Both the position numbers and the translations under genes were made by a program. This document shows positions 5,489 to 8,586 of a DNA stretch of 8,586 bases, one piece after another (the first letter of the stretch is position 1; each line of letters starts with the position of its first letter). Location: positions 1 to 8,586 of the forward strand of contig JAAYZQ010000064.1 of assembly GCA_012514775.1 (NCBI GenBank), written 5' to 3'. Origin of the DNA: Anaerolineaceae bacterium. GTDB taxonomy: Bacteria > Chloroflexota > Anaerolineae > JAAYZQ01. The notes beneath the pieces are model-generated. The model saw only the letters and a program-made list of their open reading frames with translations. It ran no database searches and had not been told where the DNA came from.

Positions 5489-6394
5489 TCAGGCTTGTGT
5501 CAGCTTCAGGAAAATGTCCTCCAGGCTCGGCTTCTCCAGGCTGAGCTGGAAGACGTTGACGCCGGCCGTTACCAGTTGGGCGTTGATCAGTGCCGCGTCC
5601 GACTGGCCGTTGACCGCCACGGCCAGCCGGTGGCCGCCGTTGGCCTGGACGTTCCAGCCTGCCTGCGTGAGGAGCTGTCGGGCCCGGTCCGGCTGGCCGA
5701 CGCCCACCACCACCTGCTCGCTCATGCGGGCATTGAGTTCTTCCAGGGTGCCCTGGAAGCACAGGCGCCCCGCCTGGAGGATGCCGATGTGGCTGGCCAC
5801 CTGCTCCACCTCGGCCAGGAGGTGGCTGGAAAGAAAGACGGTCACCCCGTGGGTCTCGGGCAGGCGGCGGAGCAGATCGCGCATCTCGTGGATGCCGGCC
5901 GGGTCCAGGCCGTTGGTCGGCTCGTCCAGGATGAGCAGCTCCGGCGAGTTGAGCAGAGCCAGGGCCAGGCCCAGACGCTGCTTCATGCCCGTCGAATACC
6001 CGCCCACGCGGCGGTGGGCGGCGTCTTCCAGGCGGACCGTGTGCAGCGCCCAGCCGATCTGGGCCCGGGAAGCGTTCACGAGGCGCCGGGTGACCTCCAT
6101 GTTCTCCCAGCCGGTGAGGTTGGGGTAGAGGGAGGGCGCCTCGACGAGGGCGCCCACGCGGCGCAGGAGCGCGCGGCCGTCGCCGGCCATGGGCCGGTCA
6201 AAAAGCTGCACAAAGCCCGCGTGGGGGCGGATGAGGCCCAGCAACAGGCGGATGGTGGTCGTCTTGCCCGCGGCGTTGGGCCCCAGAAAGCCATAGACAC
6301 AGCCCGTGGGCACGTTCAGCTCCAGGCCGTCCACGGCGGTGACGGAGCCAAAGCGGCGCGTCAGGCCCGAAGTGCTAACCGATAGGGTCGTCAT
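5489..6394 (-). CDS. ABC transporter ATP-binding protein, BcrA/LanF-like, 301 residues
   Basis: The protein powers the permease encoded downstream by hydrolysing ATP at the inner face of the membrane. The motifs are complete and in order: Walker A 'GPNAAGKT' at 38-45, signature 'YSTGMKQRL' at 133-141, Walker B 'LLILDEP' at 153-159 with catalytic Glu158, and switch His191 in 'SSHLL'. In the position of the usual Q-loop glutamine is Glu85 ('GALVEAPSLYPNLTG'). This E-loop variant is known for lantibiotic-immunity and BcrA-type ATPases and supports that subfamily. Residues about 220-301 form the usual C-terminal domain, ending 'SLEKPSLEDIFLKLTQ'. AAGGAGG at 6403-6409 lies eight bases before the ATG. 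Expression probably starts at the -10-like TAGAAT beside a tandem 11-bp repeat array, which suggests control by a response regulator. The substrate could be a peptide antibiotic, but this is not proven. Confidence 0.93.
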   Translation of the reverse strand: MTTLSVSTSGLTRRFGSVTAVDGLELNVPTGCVYGFLGPNAAGKTTTIRLLLGLIRPHAGFVQLFDRPMAGDGRALLRRVGALVEAPSLYPNLTGWENMEVTRRLVNASRAQIGWALHTVRLEDAAHRRVGGYSTGMKQRLGLALALLNSPELLILDEPTNGLDPAGIHEMRDLLRRLPETHGVTVFLSSHLLAEVEQVASHIGILQAGRLCFQGTLEELNARMSEQVVVGVGQPDRARQLLTQAGWNVQANGGHRLAVAVNGQSDAALINAQLVTAGVNVFQLSLEKPSLEDIFLKLTQA

Positions 6395-6423
6395 GGGACA
6401 AACCTCCTTGTCAAACTGAGGAG

Positions 6424-6429
6424 ATTCTA
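6424..6429 (-). promoter_or_regulatory. Possible -10 box of the ABC transporter operon
   Basis: On the minus strand TAGAAT lies about 30 bases before the start codon, with the ribosome-binding site between. No acceptable -35 box exists 16-18 bases upstream (the position reads ATACGG). The tandem repeat array begins only seven bases upstream and covers the -35 region, the arrangement expected of an activator-dependent promoter. The -10 call is by eye. Confidence 0.45.
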
Positions 6430-6436
6430 CCCCCTG

Positions 6437-6480
6437 CCTGTCGCGCCCGTATCGCGCTCCTGTCGCAGTTTTGTCGCAAC
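6437..6480 (+). repeat. Four tandem 11-bp repeats, likely operator of an OmpR/PhoB-family regulator
   Basis: The 44 bases split exactly into four units of 11: CCTGTCGCGCC (6437), CGTATCGCGCT (6448), CCTGTCGCAGT (6459) and TTTGTCGCAAC (6470). Columns 3 and 5-8 (T, then TCGC) are identical in all four, and column 4 is G in three. Direct repeats with an 11-bp period place each unit on the same face of the helix. They are the known DNA target form of OmpR/PhoB-family winged-helix response regulators, whose pho box also begins CTGTC. The neighbouring 11-base steps (6426 and 6481) do not fit. The array lies between the divergent ABC transporter and glycosyltransferase genes and could control either or both. 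Confidence 0.7.
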
Positions 6481-6502
6481 CGGGCCGCCGTCCCTCACCT
6501 GC

Positions 6503-6531
6503 TTGACAAATCGCCTTGCCGCGGCTATCCT
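6503..6531 (+). promoter_or_regulatory. Promoter of the glycosyltransferase gene
   Basis: A perfect TTGACA (6503-6508) is followed after 17 bases by TATCCT (6526-6531). Transcription would begin near 6538, just before the purine-rich ribosome-binding region at 6541-6550. The promoter lies 22 bases downstream of the tandem 11-bp repeats. Its -35 box coincides with an in-frame TTG that could be mistaken for the gene start. Confidence 0.72.
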
Positions 6532-6553
6532 ACGGCCAGAGGTGGGAGGGCAG

Positions 6554-8344
6554 ATGCAAGAGGAGGGAACAGGCGTCGGGCGGCCGCGCGAGAGGGCTTT
6601 CCTTCGCCCCCTCCGCGTCCCCTGGCTGCCCCTCCTTGCCGTCCTGGTCGCCGGCGCAGCCCTCCGTCTCTACGGCCTCAACTGGGATGGCGGCCAATGG
6701 CTGCACCCCGACGAGCGCCAGATCTATTTCGTCGCCCTGGGCCTGGGCCGGCCGGAGAGCCTGGCCCAGGCCCTGAGCGCCGAGAGCCCCCTCAACCCGG
6801 GCTTTTTCGCCTACGGCTCGCTGCCCATCTACTTGCTGCGCCTGGCCGCCGGGCTGCTGGCGCCCCTGGGGCCGGCCCTCGGCATGGGCCAGTCTCCGGA
6901 CGACAGCCTGCACCTGGTCGGGCGCCTGCTGGCGGTCCTTTTTGACCTGGGGACGGTCTGCCTGGCCTACACCCTCGCCCGGCGCCTGGCCGCGGCGTCC
7001 GGCCGCCCGGAAGCCGCCCGGGGCGGGGCCCTCCTGGCAGCGGCCCTGGTGGCGTTGGCCGTGGCGCACGTGCAGGCCGCCCACTTTTACACCGCCGACG
7101 TGCCCCTCACCTTCCTGGCGATGCTGGCCCTCAACCTGGCCTGCGACGTGGCGGGCGGGGCGGGCCGCGGGCGGCAGGCCGCGTTGGGGGTGGTCGTAGG
7201 CCTGGCCCTGGCCACCAAGGTCAGCGGCGCTCCGCTCCTGCTGCTGTTGCCCACGGCCTACTACCTGCGCGCCGGCAGCCAGGAGCGCCGTCCTCGCGGC
7301 CGGTACCCGCTCCCCGACCTCCTCCTGGCGCTGCTCCTGTGCGCCCTCACCTTCCTGCTGGTCCAGCCCTACGCCCTCCTCGACTGGCGGACCTTTCTGG
7401 CCGACACGCAGCGCGAGGCACAGATCGCCTGGGGCCGGCTGGACGTGCCCTATAACCGCCAGTACGCCGGGACGCTCCCGTATCTCTATACCGCCTGGCA
7501 GGTGGCGCTCTGGGGGTTGGGCCTGCCCGCGGGCCTGGCGGGCTGGGCCGGGCTGGCTGCCCTGCTGCTGCGCTGGCTGCGCCGCGGCGCCCCGGCCGAC
7601 ACCCTGCTCCTGGCCTGGGCCGGCCCCACGTTCCTCGTCACGGGCCTGCTCTACGCCAAACCCCTGCGCTACGCCCTGCCCCTGGTGCCGGTCCTGTGCG
7701 TCCTGGCGGCCCAGGTCGTGGCAGGCATGGGGGACAGGCGGCTGGCCCGGATGGCGGGCTGGGTCCTGGGCGGCGCATCGCTGGCCTATGCCCTCCTCTT
7801 TGCGCAGATCTATGCCCGGCCGCACCCGTGGACGGCGGCGTCGGCGTGGATCTACCGGAACGTGCCGGCGGGCAGCGCCCTGGCCGTGGAGGACTGGGAC
7901 ACGGCCCTGCCCCTGCCCCTGGACCTGGACGGGCAGCCCCGGCGCATCGAGGAATACCACGTGCGGGTGCTGCCCGTCTACGACGAGCCGGACGGCGCGG
8001 CCAAGGCGCAGGCCCTGGCGGCCGGGCTGGCCGGGGCCGATTACGTGGTGGTTGCCAGCCGGCGGGCCTACGGCGCCCTGGCCCGCCTGCCGGAGCGGTA
8101 CCCCGTGACGGGCGGCTACTACCGGCAGCTTTTTGCCGGGGAGCTGGGCTTTCGCCCGGCCGGCGAGTTTCTCCGCGGGCCGTCGTGGCTCAACCCCCGC
8201 GTGCCGCCGCTGCCCGGCGCCGCTCCCCGCTGGCTCCTGCCCGACGAGAGCCTGGTCGTGTACGACCATCCCCGGGCCATGATCTGGCGCAACGAGGAGC
8301 GCCTGCCGGCCGGCGAGCTGCTGCGGCGGATCGGGGTCGAGTAG
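6554..8344 (+). CDS. GT-C membrane glycosyltransferase, PMT/ArnT-like (family 39 type), 596 residues
   Basis: Enzymes of this kind sit in the cytoplasmic membrane and move a sugar from a polyprenyl-phosphate donor to a protein, lipid or glycan on the outer side. After a basic cytoplasmic N-terminus and a first helix (residues about 24-42), the first outer loop carries 'HPDE' at 51-54, the usual acidic catalytic motif. A later loop has 'HFYTADVP' (177-184), the second conserved acidic site. Roughly ten hydrophobic segments follow through about residue 420. The last ~180 residues are a soluble outer domain starting near 'ARPHPWTAASAWIYRNVPAG'. The length fits the family. I chose ATG 6554, with GGGAGGG upstream, because the in-frame TTG at 6503 lies within the promoter. 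Acceptor and sugar are unknown. It stands alone, divergent from the ABC transporter. Confidence 0.88.
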   Translation: MQEEGTGVGRPRERAFLRPLRVPWLPLLAVLVAGAALRLYGLNWDGGQWLHPDERQIYFVALGLGRPESLAQALSAESPLNPGFFAYGSLPIYLLRLAAGLLAPLGPALGMGQSPDDSLHLVGRLLAVLFDLGTVCLAYTLARRLAAASGRPEAARGGALLAAALVALAVAHVQAAHFYTADVPLTFLAMLALNLACDVAGGAGRGRQAALGVVVGLALATKVSGAPLLLLLPTAYYLRAGSQERRPRGRYPLPDLLLALLLCALTFLLVQPYALLDWRTFLADTQREAQIAWGRLDVPYNRQYAGTLPYLYTAWQVALWGLGLPAGLAGWAGLAALLLRWLRRGAPADTLLLAWAGPTFLVTGLLYAKPLRYALPLVPVLCVLAAQVVAGMGDRRLARMAGWVLGGASLAYALLFAQIYARPHPWTAASAWIYRNVPAGSALAVEDWDTALPLPLDLDGQPRRIEEYHVRVLPVYDEPDGAAKAQALAAGLAGADYVVVASRRAYGALARLPERYPVTGGYYRQLFAGELGFRPAGEFLRGPSWLNPRVPPLPGAAPRWLLPDESLVVYDHPRAMIWRNEERLPAGELLRRIGVE

Positions 8345-8357
8345 CGCTGCCGGCGGG

Positions 8358-8383
8358 CAGGCCCGATCGCGTTGTCGGGCTTG
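8358..8383 (+). terminator. Stem-loop after the glycosyltransferase gene
   Basis: CAGGCCCGA (8358-8366) pairs with TCGGGCTTG (8375-8383) through one G-U pair, about nine pairs with an eight-base loop, starting 14 bases after the stop. Only two T residues are involved and no T-run follows, so it is a weak terminator candidate. Confidence 0.35.
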
Positions 8384-8386
8384 GGG

Positions 8387-8430
8387 ACCAGGCCAAAGGG
8401 GGTCTAGAGGGAAGGGCCTTTGTACCTGGT
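8387..8430. other. Imperfect inverted repeat between convergent genes
   Basis: ACCAGG (8387-8392) pairs with CCTGGT (8425-8430), and AAAGG (8395-8399) with CCTTT (8417-8421), with small unpaired offsets between. It lies 12 bases beyond the stop of the minus-strand gene at 8442 and could protect or end that transcript. No T-run is present. The evidence is only the pairing. Confidence 0.3.
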
Positions 8431-8441
8431 GCCCGGCTGCC

Positions 8442-8586
8442 TCAAGGGCCCGCCTCGCCCGTCTCTGTGGCCGTTGGCGTGGGGGATGGAGTGGGGGTCT
8501 CTGCCGGCGTCTCGGTGGGCGAGGGAGTCTCGGTGGGCATAGGGGTCTCGGTGGGCGGAGGCTCCGTGGGCGCGGGCGTGGCGGTG
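8442..8586 (-). CDS. C-terminal Thr/Pro/Glu-rich tail of a protein running off the window (5' end outside)
   Basis: The minus strand is open from the window edge to a TGA at 8444-8442, giving 48 codons whose last 47 residues are visible as 'TATPAPTEPPPTETPMPTET' and similar Thr-Pro-Glu repeats, ending 'TATETGEAGP'. The unit PTETP occurs about three times with variation. Low-complexity Thr/Pro tails or linkers of this kind are common in secreted or surface proteins of Chloroflexota and may be glycosylated, but no domain is visible and the function cannot be read. The opposite strand is also open here (Gly/Val/Ser-rich), but it has no start, stop or ribosome-binding site in the window. Convergent with the glycosyltransferase gene. 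Confidence 0.68.
   Translation of the reverse strand, partial: TATPAPTEPPPTETPMPTETPSPTETPAETPTPSPTPTATETGEAGP

Noticed and set aside
6407..6412. TTGACA on the minus strand just before the ABC ATPase gene as a -35 box
   Set aside because: It overlaps the ribosome-binding site and is only about 13 bases from the start codon, with no -10 box possible before the gene.
6437..6480. Tandem 11-bp repeats read as a CRISPR array or replication iterons
   Set aside because: The units are too short and lack spacers for CRISPR, and there is no replication initiator gene or AT-rich region nearby. A regulator-binding site fits better.
6530..8269. Minus-strand open frame (579 codons) opposite the glycosyltransferase
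   Set aside because: The sequence is Gln/Gly/Arg-rich low complexity without domains. The plus strand has clear membrane helices and catalytic motifs, so this is a shadow.
8461..8586. Plus-strand Gly/Val/Ser repeat frame at the window end
   Set aside because: No start, stop or ribosome-binding site is visible, and the opposite strand gives the familiar Thr-Pro-Glu tail with a stop codon in place. The sequence beyond the window could reopen the question.

Overview
The window looks like chromosomal DNA of a high-GC bacterium, most likely a member of the Chloroflexota (Anaerolineae-like). This is inferred, not proven. The supporting features are a bacterial alpha-2-macroglobulin, a lone Flp-type pilin, a type A RNase P RNA, a GT-C glycosyltransferase with an HPDE motif, and a secreted-type protein ending in a Thr-Pro-Glu tail. 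No phage, insertion sequence, integrase or CRISPR array is visible.

Layout. (1) Positions 1-1005 hold the C-terminal end of a bacterial alpha-2-macroglobulin. Three stem-loops follow; the last overlaps the -35 box of the next promoter. (2) Positions 1109-1417 form a self-contained unit: an extended -10 promoter, a 48-residue Flp/Fap pilin and a strong intrinsic terminator. (3) Positions 1439-2124 form a stable-RNA unit. A near-consensus promoter drives the RNase P RNA gene (rnpB), followed after about 8 bases by tRNA-Leu(UAG) and then tRNA-Ala(UGC). (4) A long hairpin at 2141-2176 separates the tRNAs from three tightly spaced plus-strand genes. These encode an unknown 140-residue protein, a small DUF4177-like protein, and a 586-residue protein whose C-terminal part carries nucleoside phosphorylase/nucleosidase-like motifs. 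(5) A minus-strand pair at 6394-4702 encodes an ABC-2 transporter of the bacitracin/lantibiotic-resistance type, ATPase first and then permease. (6) The divergent region 6395-6553 contains four tandem 11-bp repeats sharing TnTCGC, in the style of an OmpR/PhoB-family operator, and a good promoter for the next gene. (7) Positions 6554-8344 encode a multi-membrane-spanning glycosyltransferase of the PMT/ArnT type. (8) Positions 8442-8586, minus strand, are the C-terminal end of a protein with a Thr/Pro/Glu-rich tail.

How the parts may fit together. The RNase P RNA and the two tRNAs appear to lie on one primary transcript, so RNase P cleavage of tRNA-Leu would also set the 3' end of its own RNA precursor. 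The three protein genes downstream have no promoter of their own that I can see, and may be fed by readthrough past the 2141-2176 hairpin. The ABC transporter, glycosyltransferase, pilin, alpha-2-macroglobulin and Thr-Pro protein all concern the cell envelope. The 11-bp repeat array between the transporter and the glycosyltransferase is the most distinctive regulatory structure in the window.
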